A stretch of 64,000 nucleotides of DNA, taken from Stomorhina lunata (Eukaryota; Arthropoda; Insecta; Diptera; Rhiniidae). A program made the position numbers and the translations under genes. The DNA lies in NCBI GenBank assembly GCA_933228675.1, contig OW121743.1, positions 52,497,215-52,561,214 of the forward strand, read 5' to 3'. The notes beneath the pieces were generated by a model. The model saw only the letters and a program-made list of their open reading frames with translations. It did not search any database and had not been told where the DNA came from. Shown here in pieces: positions 44,689 through 56,100 of this stretch (within the stretch, counting starts at the first letter, position 1; each line of letters starts with the position of its first letter).

Positions 44689-46445
44689 TAACTCACGAAG
44701 TCCTAAAGTAACAGACGGATTTTAATGAACATCAGTAGAGGAAAGTTAGGCTTGTAGAGCAACGTTTAAGGACGTATCTATCGATATCACACTGTGCTCT
44801 ACAGTGAAGCAAAGTTGCCCACCTCGGGTATGTAAAACATTTGGGTGCGTATAACTTTCGCCAATTTAGACCCATCCGAAATCTTTTTACATTTCTCAAA
44901 ATTTCTTAAAAAACTAAGAAAACCCATCTTTACTGTACTACATTATCTCTTATAGTTTAAGAGATATTTGACTCCAAACTTTTTTTTGCAATTTTTGGCA
45001 TGATTTCTGGCCTTTTTTGGCTTATAAATCATTTTTTGGTAAGACGGAAAATTTTTAAAAAAATACTGTGATATTGCCGATAAAATTAAATAAATTAGAT
45101 AGAAAAAAATGTTTTTTAATTATAAAAAGTTTCTAGCACAGAAAAATTTTTCAAAGTTTGCGTACCAAAAAAAATCCAAAAACTTAAAAAAAACAAATAT
45201 TTCTATTTTTTCTATATTTTTGAAAAACAATTTTAAAAGACCTAATATTTTTTTAACATTTTCTAAAAGATAAGGCTTCAGGAATGCTTTAATTACATTT
45301 TGAATAATTTTGGACATGCACCCTACAACCAGCTTTGGTCGAAAACCAGCAATTTTTTTTAACAAAACTTGAGTTTTTTGTGCCTGTAAAAACATTTGAT
45401 TATGGATTTCAAAACATTTTTTGATTTAATAATACAAACTGTAATGTTCGCTAGGTCTGTGCAAATATCTGATAGGCCCCGACCATAAATGCGGTCACAC
45501 GACCCGTTCTTCTAAAAAAACTGAAAATTTGGAAAAGCATCTTGAATACAGAAGAGTAAATGTATTCAAAAATGTTAACTTAAATTTCAGAACCCGTTCT
45601 GAAATTTATATTTCTAAATTTTTAAAATATTTATCTACTTTGAACAAAAAAAGTTATAATAGCTTCTTCAGTTGTAGAGATTTTTGCGATTAAAAAGTAA
45701 TAGTAAAAAATTACATAAATTTATTGCAAAAAGTTTACTTTTCTGTATTCAAAAATTTTAACTAAAATTTCAGAACCCGTTCTGAAATTTTTATTTTTGA
45801 ATTTCTAAGATATTGGTCTATACTGTATCCAAAAATGGTCATAATATCTTGTTCAATTTTAGAGATTTTTGCGAAAAAATTACAAAGTAATGTTAACAAA
45901 TTACATAAATTTATTGCAAAAAGTGTACTTTTCTGTATTTAAAAAAATTAACTTAAATTTCAGAACCCGTTCTGAAATTTATATTTCTGAATTTTTTAAG
46001 ATATTGATCTATACTGTGTACAAAAATGGTCATAATACCTTGTTCAGTTTTAGAGATTTTTGCGAAAAAATTACAAAATAAAGTTAAAAAATACAGAAAT
46101 TTATTGCAACAAGTGTACTTTTCTGTATACAAAAATGTTCATTAAAATTTCAGAACTAATTTTAAAATTTATATTTCTGAATTTCTAATATATTGGCTTA
46201 CACTGAGTGCAAAAATCATACTAATATCTTGTTTAGTTGTAGAGATTTTTGCAAAAACTTACAAAGCAATATTAAAAAAATTATGAAAATTTATTGTTGT
46301 TGCGCTTTTTTGACAAAAGTCTTAAAGAAATTTGTAAATTGTGAAAAAATTTTAGCCTCATTTAAAAGTATATAAAATTCCCTTTTCATTAATATATAAC
46401 ATGTCTCCCTTGTCTTATTTTGTTATCAAAATTTGTTAGCAAAAT
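44689..46445 (+). mobile_element. Dispersed repeat family B, copy 1 (nested insertion)
   Basis: Starts TATTAACTCACGAAGTCC and shares TGCAAAGTTGCCCACCTCGG, GTGTATAACTTTCGCCAATT and CTTTTTTGGCTTATAAAT blocks with 51086-52425. The middle holds about four copies of a ~187-bp subrepeat (45560-46200) marked by TTCAGAACCCGTTCTGAAAT, itself a palindrome, and TTAGAGATTTTTGCG. The right end is near AAATTCCCTTTTCATT. It is non-coding; the small frames have no domain. The opening TTAACTCA.. block resembles Helitron-like 5' regions, but I cannot classify it. Confidence 0.65.
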
Positions 46446-46449
46446 TATA

Positions 46450-46549
46450 TCAAATATCAAAATTAATTTGCAAAATAAATTATTTTGAAAATCCCTAAAG
46501 TATGTTATACAATATTTGCTTAAAGGCCTGAGTTTTCGATCGATATGGC
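46450..46549 (+). mobile_element. MITE family A, copy 5 (right part)
   Basis: Continues the split copy: GCAAAATAAATTATTTTGAA, CCCTAAAGTATGTTATACAA and GAGTTTTCGATCGATATGG. The extreme right terminus is truncated. Confidence 0.65.
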
Positions 46550-46986
46550 CAGAAATTTTTTGAAAAAAAAAAATACTTTTATATTGGACAGAAAAAATTT
46601 TTTTCATGTAAAATTTTGCTCAAATTCGGCCTAAGATGATAGCTTGTCTTTTTGTATTTGAACTTCTGGAACAGAGTTGTAGGGTCACATTAAAAATCTA
46701 ATAAAATAAAAACTTGTTTTTTATGGTCTATTATAAGAATTGAAATAAATAAGTTTTTGTTTAAAGCAGCCAAACATTTTTTTCTTGAAAAAGTATAAAA
46801 GATTACCCAGCCCCACAAAATGAAAACTGTTTTTGGACCTTCGACTCTGAGTCAGTTTGTTTGCATCCAGTATTGGGCTTCAATGCTTCTGATCAAAGAC
46901 TCTATAATTTAAAGATGTTGCACTTCCAAACAATGATTTGCACTAAGTTCGTTTTGAAAACAACTAACGGAGACGATTATCCCATA
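46550..46986. other. SK intron segment
   Basis: No gene or repeat recognised apart from the ends of neighbouring elements. Confidence 0.3.
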
Positions 46987-47061
46987 AGAGAAAGGTAAGG
47001 CACACACAAGTACTCATGAAATGCTTGTTTGTTTGTGCGTTAATGTGTTTTTCATTGTTCT
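46987..47061 (+). repeat. 75-bp dispersed repeat, copy 2
   Basis: Block AAGGCACACACAAGTACTCA followed by TGTTTGTTTGTGCGTTAATG and TTTTTCATTGTTCT. It is shared with 50266-50342 (inverted) and in part with the end of the SINE-like sequence at 8187-8250. Confidence 0.65.
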
Positions 47062-47089
47062 ATATCGACTTAAATTTCAGTTTTGATAG

Positions 47090-48000
47090 AAAAAAATGTA
47101 TGGAGTGTTAAGTCTTCGCTCAAATTAACTTTTTTTGTATCAGCTCTAGTTTTCGAGATATTCCTTAAAAAAAACTATGTAGATATGCGATTTATAGTAA
47201 CGTAACTAATAAACTATTTATTCTATTTAGTAACAATAAAATTCCGAAATTCGCCTACAATAGTTCCTTTCTGCTGCATTCATATTATTTTGATTCCATG
47301 GAGTAGTTTCGGAGATATCACTCAACTTCGGGTGGAGTTTTTTTTTATATATTTTTTGTTTTTCAAAAATTCATAACAAATAGAGACCATAACAAATTTT
47401 CCATTTTGATATCTTTATATTATAGTATCACTTTTTTGTATCAGCTCTAGTTTTCGAGATATTAGTTTTTTAAGAAAACTACGTAGTTACCCGATTTAGA
47501 GTATCGTAACTAATAAACAGTTTATTTTATTTAAAAAGTATAAAATTTCGAAATTCGGTTATAAAATTATCATTATGCTGCATTAACATTATTTTGATTC
47601 CATGGAGTAATTTTGGATGGAAATTTTTTTTATACATTTTTTTATTTTTCAAAAAATTATAAAAAATAGAGACGATAACAAATTTTCCATCTTTATATTA
47701 TAGAGTCTTCGCTCTAATTCATCTTTTTGTATCGGCTCTAGTTTTCGAGATATTTTTTTTTAAGAAAACTACATAGTTATGCGGCTTATTGATACATAAC
47801 TAATAAAAAGTTAAATCTATTTAGTAAAAATAAAAAACCGAAATTCGGCTACAATATTATCCCTATGCAGCATTAACATTATTTTGATTTTATAGAGTAG
47901 TTATGGAGATATCGCTCAGCTTTGGATGACAATTTTTTTATTATATAAAAATTCATAAATAATAGAAAAGACAACCAATTTTCCATAATTTTCCTTCAGT
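47090..48000 (+). repeat. Decayed tandem repeat, ~280-300-bp unit
   Basis: Three copies marked by GTATCAGCTCTAGTTTTCGA (about 47140, 47440, 47730), CGTAACTAATAAACT, AAATTCGGCTACAAT and CATTATTTTGATTCCATGGA. Related short blocks recur near 49390-49420. Confidence 0.8.
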
Positions 48001-48109
48001 TATATAGAAAAATATGTCGTGCATATAGCAAGCCATATCTTGTTAAAATCTATCCCCAACTGTGGGTTTTATTCAAAATAAAGTAACTCTATACGTTATA
48101 CATACAACG

Positions 48110-48493
48110 CACAGTGGTTTGAAACAAAAAAAGTGGTAATAAATCTGTATCCTCTAAATGGTAAATCTGATTGCATCAGTATGTATGAGAGAATTTTTAA
48201 GGAGGATCCAAACTTTATAAATTTTGGATTTATGGTTACTCTGCCTTTACACAGGCTGAATTATTTGACGTCAAAGTAGACCACCTCAGAAATAAAAAAG
48301 CTTTTGGACCATGTAGCTCTTTCAATTATTGTTCAATATAGTAGATGTTTAACATTTTTTAATAAGCTTGAAGAAACAAAGAAAAAATATGTTTACATTA
48401 CTATAATAACTGTTATGAGTTTTAAGTTATTTCATTTTAAAAATAAAAAAATAATTTTTCTCTTCGACTTTTTTTAGTTCTTGACCCATTGTG
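48110..48493. mobile_element. Short TIR element with CACARTGG ends
   Basis: 384-bp non-coding element. The left end reads CACAGTGGTTTGAAAC and the right end, on the other strand, CACAATGGGTCAAGAAC, both followed by an A-rich run and AGT. The ends resemble those of the foldback element at 969-1967 and the CACWRTG termini of Transib. No 5-bp target duplication is visible. Confidence 0.55.
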
Positions 48494-49027
48494 CATTTGA
48501 TATTAAAATTATAATTTTTTAAAAAATACTGACATATAGTCAACAGTTAAGGAAATAAAACAGTGAAAACCGTTTTCAGATATTTTGATCCGTTTAGTGT
48601 TGAGAAATTTCGAAAGTCAAATATTTTTCGCTGATCGAAAAAAGTGCATTTTTTTTTTTCAAAAAGATACATTTTTTAACTTTTACGAAGAAGTTTTTTT
48701 TTTAAGTTAATGTTTCATTATATATTCGTAGAGAATGGGGTTCTAGGATGATTTTAAATAAAAATTTAAGTCACTGCAAATTCCCTTTACATACAGCATT
48801 GCACGAAATTTGTTTAATTTTGAAGAACATTTTTGTGTTTTCGAACATATAACAAAAAAGTCAAGCCGATTTTGCAACTTTTGAAATGCTGTTATATAGT
48901 CCCATATATTCTGTTTAGACTTCAAAAATAAAAAGTAGCATGAATTTATAAACGAATCCAAAAAATCGAATTTTATAAAAAATGGCAAATTTCTATATAC
49001 CATAATTTCACTAAGTGGGTTAAACTC
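48494..49027. other. SK intron segment
   Basis: Low-GC intron sequence with an 86-codon minus-strand frame (48743-49003) lacking any recognisable domain. Not called as a gene. Confidence 0.35.
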
Positions 49028-49344
49028 GGGCCAAATTAACGCGTTCGATACCGATCGAAATCTTATTAATTTTCAAAACATTTGTATAGCATACTTTAAG
49101 GATAATCAAAATTATTTAAAAGATGCATAGTTTACTATATTTTTGAAGTTATTTGCCAAAAAAAAAAACAATAGTAAAAGAGTTTTAATTGAACTACATA
49201 TTTTTAAAAACGAATCAAAATGGATACCAAATTTCAATAAACTTTTTGCATTGAAGTAACTTTGAACAACCCTAAAGAATACTTCACAATATTTGCTTAA
49301 AAGTCTGAGTTTTCGATCGATATCGAATGCGGTAATTTGGTCCC
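49028..49344 (+). mobile_element. MITE family A, copy 6
   Basis: About 317 bp and essentially the same subfamily as copy 1 at 363-681, in the same orientation. Ends GGGCCAAATTAACGCGTTCG and the complement ending GGTAATTTGGTCCC. The interior contains CAATAGTAAAAGAGTTTTAA. Confidence 0.75.
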
Positions 49345-50265
49345 TGTTCCTTAGTTATGTTATATAAAATCGTGTAACTAAGTAATTTAAAATATATGTA
49401 TCTCGAAAACTAGGGCTGATATAGAAAAAGTGTGTAAGAGGAATTGAAGCCTTATATAAGATATATACAAATTGACTAAAAAATTTAAGGCACCGTTTTT
49501 CGTATTGGGCAGTTTTATTGGTTTACATTAAATTGATAAATGTAAGACCAATGATCATTAAGTAGATTTAAAAGAGTTCATAAGTATTTTGTTTTTATAT
49601 TTTATTCACATAATTTCCTATCCTTTTAGCGACGACCCTCGTCCTATATAAATTATCTTCACTGCCATTATACGCAGGCTTTAATTTCATTAACAACCAC
49701 TGCCTATTGCCAGGCGTTAAGTTCATAATGTCAATTAAGTAATTTATTTTAAATATTTTAATCCATTTCTCTCTACTTATGTATGTATGAACTTGTATAC
49801 ATATAAACTTTATATGAAAGTTAATGCCCCAAATGACTTGGCAGCAGCAGCCATTGTCATCATGTCAACGGGCTCAACATGTGTGTCTGTGTGTCACTAG
49901 CTATTATGTTAATTTTGTAATTTAAAAGAGATTTTATTTAATTTTTTTCTATCATTATTTTAAATAAAAAATGCAATGGTTTAAAAAAAAATCTTTGGTT
50001 ATGGAAAAATGAAATAGGGATATTCAATTTCAACAATGAAAAGATTTAAGTTTGAATTTGAAAGAATTTCAGAACTAGGAAAATGGTTATGACTTATTGA
50101 AAAGCTTACACTTGTATATGTTTTGCAATCTTTCACTTTTATATGTATTATATCCGAAAGAACTTTAACGGACTTCAGAAATAAGGAAAAGGGTATAAAC
50201 AAAGACAATATAATATAATGATATTGTACTCCATACATTTTTCAAATGTGAAATCAAAGGAAATA
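49345..50265. other. SK intron segment
   Basis: Intronic sequence; begins with remnants of the 47.1-48.0 kb repeat (ATCTCGAAAACTAGGGCTGA). No gene recognised. Confidence 0.35.
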
Positions 50266-50342
50266 AAGAACAATGAAAAACATATAAATGCACAAACTCA
50301 CATACATTTCATGAGCACTTGTGTGTGCCTTAGCTTTCTCTC
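50266..50342 (-). repeat. 75-bp dispersed repeat, copy 3 (inverted)
   Basis: Minus-strand copy of the block at 46987-47061: GCTAAGGCACACACAAGTGC, CATGAAATGTATGTGAG and TTTTTCATTGTTCT. Confidence 0.65.
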
Positions 50343-50403
50343 ATTGGATAATCGATTCTATTAGTTGTTTCCGAATTAGAGTGAAAGGGGTATACTTTTT
50401 TTT

Positions 50404-50850
50404 ATGGGACTTTTCAAAACGACCATACGGCAAATCAATGTATGGAAAAGCAACATCTTTATATTATAGAGTCTTTGGTTTAACTTTCATTTTCTTTACA
50501 GTTTACCTTAAAACATTTGTTGGACTTTTCAAAACGACCATACGGCATATCAATGTATGGAAGTTCAACATCTTTATTTTATAGAGTCTTTGCTTTTAGG
50601 TTTATGTATTGAAACCTGACTATCTTTTTTATGGGACTTTTCAAAACGACCATACGGCAAATCAATGTATGGAAAAGCAACATCTTTATATTATAGAGTC
50701 TTTGGTATAACTTTCATTTTCTTTACAGTTTACCTTAAAACATTTGTTGGACTTTTCAAATCGACCATACTGCATTCAGTGTATGGAAGTTCAACATCTT
50801 TATTTTATAGAGTCTTTGCTTTTAGGTTTATGTATTGCAACCTGACTTAA
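50404..50850 (+). repeat. 227-bp tandem repeat with internal half-repeats
   Basis: Two copies with a 227-bp period (starting ATGGGACTTTTCAAAACGAC at 50404 and 50631). Each contains two diverged half-units of about 110 bp, marked by CGACCATACGGCAAATCAAT and AACATCTTTATATTATAGAG, so it is a two-level repeat. The plus-strand frames here (50321-50584, 50665-50850) are repeat-derived. Confidence 0.85.
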
Positions 50851-51085
50851 GTATTAATGAAATCAATGGCCTGGTATTTTATAATCTGGCTTGCACTAGC
50901 TCGGGTTGACTTTATTCAAAAACATTCCTATTGTTCCTTTGTATAAATGCTTTTGTATTTAACCATTAATGTATAAGTAATAATTGTATGATGACACTTT
51001 TCTTATGTGTACAATTATATGAGTCAATTTTCCAAAATAACATTTCACATTTCAGATGAACAAGCTATGGCACAGTAGCGCATAT
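50851..51085. other. SK intron spacer
   Basis: No recognised content. Confidence 0.3.
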
Positions 51086-52425
51086 GAGTTTTTTTTTGGT
51101 ATTAACTCAGTAATTTCTAAACTACTGGACGAATTTTGACGAAATTTGGAAATAGAAGTGGCTTTTAGAGCAATGTTTCTATCGGTAGCACAGTGGGCTC
51201 TACAGTGTTGCAAAGTTGCCAACCTCGGCTATGTAAAACTTTTGGGTGTGTATAACTTTCGCCAATTTAGTCGAGAACTTCTTAAAAAAATTAACTCTTA
51301 AAGTTTAAAAGATATTTGACTACAAAAATTTTGTTTGCATATTTTGACATGACTTCTGGCCTTTTTTGGCTTATAAATTATTTTTGATAAGACGGATTTT
51401 TTTTTAAATACTGTTAGATTGCTAAAAAATTTCTTAAGGAAGTAAAAGAAAAAACTTTTTAATTATTTAAATTTTATAACATAGAATAATTCTTCAAAGT
51501 TTGTGTACCAAAAAAAAAAAAAAAAAAAAATTGAAAAATTAATTTTTTTCCAAAAAAGTAACTTTATATTTCTATATTTTTGAAAAATTTTTCAAAAGAC
51601 TTACCCCATAATTCTTAAACGAAAAATAAAACTATCAAAGGTTTATAGTACGAATTTTATATTGAAAATTTAACTTATGAGCTTGTCATAGCAATATTTT
51701 TCGTTTATAAATTAGGGGGTTAATTTCTTTTTTTAACAGTTTCTTAAAGATTAGGCTTCAGGGATGCGTGAAAATTATATTTTGAATTATTTTGAACATG
51801 CACCCTACTATCAGCTGTGGTCGAAAATCAGCTATTTTGGATAAAACTTCAGTATTTTGTGTCTGAAAAAAATTTTGATTATGGATTTCAAAACTTTTTT
51901 TAATTAAACTCAAATTTTCGAAAAGCGTAATGTTCTGTATTCAAAAATGATAATTAAAATTTTATAACCCATTCTGAAATTTTAATTTCTGAATTTTTAA
52001 TACTCTTATCTATACTGTGGCCAAAAATGGTCATAATACCATATTTAGATTCAGAGATTTTTGCGAAAAAATTACAAAGTAATGTTTAAAAATTACATAA
52101 ATTTATTACAAAAAGTGTAGTTTTCTGTATTCAAAAATTGTCTTTAAAATTTTCGAAATCATTCTAAAATTTACATTTCTGAACTTCTAATACATTGGAC
52201 TGTACTGTGCCTAAAAATGATTCTAAGACCTTGTTTAGTTTTTGAGATTTTAAAAAAAAAACATAGTAATATTGAAAAATTATGTAAAGTTATTGTTGCT
52301 GCTCCTTTTTAACAAAAGTCTTAAGTCAATTTCTAAATTGTATAAAATTATTAACCTCACTTAAAAGTATATAAAATTCCCTTTCTATTGAGTATAATAT
52401 GTCTGCCTTATTTTATTTTGGTAGA
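51086..52425 (+). mobile_element. Dispersed repeat family B, copy 2
   Basis: Shares its start (TATTAACTCA), the GTTGCAAAGTTGCCAACCTC and TATAACTTTCGCCAATTTAG blocks, and its end (AAATTCCCTTTCTATTGAG) with copy 1 at 44689-46445. It has fewer copies of the internal ~187-bp subrepeat and contains a piggyBac-like MITE at 51604-51719 that copy 1 lacks. Confidence 0.65.
51604..51719. mobile_element. piggyBac-like 116-bp MITE, copy 2
   Basis: Same length and ends as 7820-7935: CCCCATAATTCTTAAACG on the left and, on the other strand, CCCCCTAATTTATAAACG on the right, followed by TTAA. The related repeat copy at 44689-46445 has an uninterrupted site at the equivalent position, confirming insertion. 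Confidence 0.75.
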
Positions 52426-52429
52426 ATAG

Positions 52430-52850
52430 TCAGCAGAAACAAAAGTTATTTTCGACTTTTATTTTTTCGAGCAAAAATAACAGTTATTTTTAACTTTTAT
52501 TTTTAGGAGCAGAAATAAAAGTTAATTTTTTGACAGTTATTTTTTTGGGAGGAAATGACAGATATTTTTGACTTTTACTTTTTCGAGCAGAAATAAAAGT
52601 TTGTGTCATAGCAGCTGAAAAAACAAAAATAACTTTTATTTCTACTCGAAAAATAAAAGTCAAAAATAAATGTTATTTTCACCCGAAGAAATAAAAGTCA
52701 CAAATAAGTTTTAGTTTTGCTCGAAAAAATAAAAGTTAAAAATAACTGTTATTTTTTTGCTCGAAAAACAAAAGTCAAAAAATAACTTTTGTTTCTGCTC
52801 AAAAAAATAAAGGTCAAAAAATAATATGTATTTTTTGACTTATAACAATC
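52430..52850. repeat. ~420-bp imperfect palindrome
   Basis: The left arm contains CAGAAACAAAAGTTATTTTC and CGAGCAAAAATAACAG; the right arm has the complementary words, ending ATAACTTTTGTTTCTGCTC. Each arm is itself built from imperfect ~50-bp copies of an AAATAAAAGTTA / TTTTTCGAGCAG motif. The centre is near 52625. The structure would fold into a long hairpin; origin unknown. Confidence 0.75.
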
Positions 52851-53430
52851 ACGGTCCCTGCTCAAAATATTTGTTTCAAAATTTATAACATCACGACCCA
52901 CTATTCTCCCTAAGATGTGCAACTGAGAGATATATGGTTTATGGTTAGAGTATGTTTGTCTGTCTTTGGGTTTTCTCCATTAAAAGCATATATTTCCTTG
53001 TCCTTGTGCCTGTATGTGTAAGAAAGTGTATGAGAAATTTTGTTTGTGTGTTTTTGTGCATTCATGTCTCATGTTAATTTTATCTAGTTAATTCAGTCAA
53101 TTTTCATTATGTCTGAAAATTTCTATTATTCAGAAAAATCAACATTAAAATTGTTAACACTTCCTTGTTTTAAATGGAAACATTTGAACTTGAGTGAGGG
53201 CGTGGGTGTTTGAAATAATTAGGAGTTCATTAAAGAAATTTTTGCATATAAAGTGCGTAGGTTAATCTATGTCAAATTGGGGTAATGGAGGAAGTACGTG
53301 AGAAATATAATATATAATGGGAGACTCTATACAGTCTTATTCTATATAAAAGTTTTGATAAAAAATAGACAAATGGTCACAAATTCTGTTGGAATTTCGT
53401 AGAAAAATTCTTTTTAGAAAATTTGTTTGC
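52851..53430. other. SK intron segment
   Basis: Unique intronic sequence with TG-rich words near 53005-53050. No gene recognised. Confidence 0.35.
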
Positions 53431-53433
53431 AGA

Positions 53434-53990
53434 TCCTATAAATAGTCAATTTTCGAAAAATTTCCTATAAATAGTCAATTTTTGAAAAATTTCCTATAAA
53501 TAGTCAATTTTCGAAAAATTTCCTATAAATAGTCAATTTTCGAAAAATTTCCTATAAATAGTCAATTTTTCGAAAAATTTCCTATAAATAGTCAATTTTC
53601 GAAAAATTTCCTATAAATAGTCAATTTTCGAAAAATTTCCTATAAATAGTCAATTTTCGAAAAATTTCCTATAAATAGTCAATTTTCGAAAAATTTCCTA
53701 TAAATAGTCAATTTTCGAAAAATTTCCTATAAATAGTCAATTTTCGAAAAATTTCCTATAAATAGTCAATTTTCGAAAAATTTCCTATAAATAGTCAATT
53801 TTCGAAAAATTTCCTATAAATAGTCAATTTTCGAAAAATTTCCTATAAATAGTCAATTTTCGAAAAATTTCCTATAAATAGTCAATTTTCGAAAAATTTC
53901 CTATAAATAGTCAATTTTTCGAAAAATTTCCGATAAATAGTCAATTTTCGAAAATTTTCCTATAAAAAGTCAATTTTCGAAAAATTTCCT
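53434..53990 (+). repeat. 29-bp tandem array with CTATAAATAG
   Basis: About 19 copies of a 29-bp unit, CCTATAAATAGTCAATTTTC followed by GAAAAATTT. Copies are nearly identical, with single-base changes at the ends. Same unit length as the 11.4-15.8 kb satellite and a similar CCTATAAA core, but a different spacer. Confidence 0.95.
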
Positions 53991-54514
53991 ATTAATAAAA
54001 CATTTCACAATTTATATAAAAGAAAAATTACAAATCTTTTTTCATCGTCACAAAGACACAAAAACTACATTAAAATTGATTTGTCCATAAAAAATAGAAG
54101 CCAAAGATAAAGATGGATTAATTGTTAAATGAACAGAAGAGGAAAGAGATATAGAGCTGATGTATGAAAGAAAAGAAATGACAGTTAATAGGAAATGAAA
54201 AAAGAAGACATTTTGTTTTTATTTCAGCCAACAATCATAATAGTTTTTAATGATAGTTAAGTAGACCAACGATGGAGACATAAAAGAGGAGGACAATGAG
54301 TAGAAAAGAATCATTATGAAGGATTAGGAGTAGAAAAAATTTATAGCTATTAACAAAATGAGTTTCTCAACTCCATTAATTTTTGCTTCTATTGTCCATG
54401 GACTATAGTTAAAACTCCCAATATTGCACTTATTAAACAAAAGTAGTTTAAAACAAGTAATGCAGTATCAAAGCTAGTCAAAACTGAATATAAGATACCC
54501 TACAATACAGTTTG
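53991..54514. other. SK intron segment
   Basis: Spacer between arrays, purine-rich in places (54110-54330). No gene recognised. Confidence 0.35.
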
Positions 54515-55200
54515 TAAAGTATGAAAAGAGTCATCCTAACGTCAGCCTTTTCCTATATAGAAAAGAGTCATCCTAAAGTCAGCTCTTTTCTATATACAAA
54601 AGAGTCATCCTAACGTCAGCACTTTTCTATATATCAAAGAGTCATCCTAACGTCCGCTATTTTCTGTATAGAAAAGAGTCATCCTAACGTCAACTCTTTT
54701 CTATATAGAAAATAGTCATCCTAACATCAGCTCTTTTCTTTATAGAAAAGAGTCATCCTAACGCCAGCTTATTTCTATATAGAAAGGAGTCATCCTAACG
54801 CCAGCTCTTTTCTATATAGAAAAGAGTCATCCTAACGTCAGCTCTTTTCTCTCTTTTCATCCTAACGTCAGCTCTTTTCTATATAGAAAAGAGTCATCCT
54901 AACGTCAGCTCTTTTCTATATAGAAAAGAGTCATCCTAACGTCAGCTCTTTTCTATATAGAAAAGAGTCATCCTAACGTCAGCTCTTTCTATATAGAAAA
55001 GAGTCATCCTAACGTAAGCTCTTTCTATATAGAAAAGGGTCATCCCAACGTCAGCTCTTTTCTATATAGAAAAGAGTCTTCCTAACGTCAGCCTTTTCCT
55101 ACATAGAAAAGAGTCATCCTAATGTCAGACTCTTCCGTTATAGAAAAGAGTCATCCTAAAGTCAGCCTTTTCCTATATAGCAAAGTGTCATCCTAACGAC
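54515..55200 (+). repeat. 37-bp tandem array
   Basis: About 18 copies of a 37-bp unit: a 22-bp perfect palindrome with centre TTTTCTATATAGAAAA joined to GTCATCCTAACGTCAG. Outer copies are more diverged than central ones. Each unit carries ACGTCA, a CRE half-site on the minus strand (TGACGT). Confidence 0.95.
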
Positions 55201-56100
55201 AACTTTTCTTGATGTAAATGTTTTTCTATCAGTTATGGGTCAATATTTTGGTAAACAAATCATAATGACAACTTTTTATTAAAGAACTTTTTTCTTTACC
55301 CACTTGTTATCCTCAAGAGTAGATTATTGGTTGGTTTAAATCCAGTATTAAACTTTTCTCCATCGACAAAGTTTGTATTCTCAAAATAAAACTATTTTTA
55401 TGAGTGAGAAGGGATTCTACAATATTTCAACACCTGTTGCCCTCAATAGTTCAATGTGTGAAACGTTTAATACAAAACCATTTTCAATTGCCAATATTTA
55501 TGATAATTGTGCATTTTCTTCTTCTCCCTCTCAACCTCTGTTATACAAATACATTAACATTTTGTTTGGCTTATGTGCCAGCAATTGAGCAAAAGTACTC
55601 GTTTATTACAAAAAATTTTCTGTTTAGACAGAGTGAAAAAAAATAAACTTTTTAACGTTTAAATTCTGCTACTAACGTTTACTTTTAAATGTTTTAACAT
55701 TTTTAGCCTGAGGATAAACTGAAATATAATTGAAAAAAAAAAAAAAAATTTTTTCTCTTCGTTATGAAAATTTTTTGTTTTCATGGAAAATAATTTTTAC
55801 TGTGTGGAGGTGTGGAAGGGTATAAAAAAAGATAAATTATTATTTATAATGGCGATCCAATTATGGTAGAAAAATAATCACTTTTTGTTCAAAATTGTTA
55901 TTAATGTCAACATACAGTTATTTTTAATGGTTTTGAAAACTCTTTTGTTTCGAAACGAGTGAATACTAAAAGGAAATATTAAAATGAAATATGAATATTT
56001 CACAAACGATACGTTAAATAGTGATAATTAAAGACAGATTAACGAGTTATTATTGACAGGGTTATAACCTATAACTGAATTAAATCGTAGCCACAATCGT
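55201..56100. other. SK intron segment
   Basis: Unique AT-rich spacer. Overlapping frames at 55373-55646 have no recognisable domain and are rejected. Confidence 0.35.
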
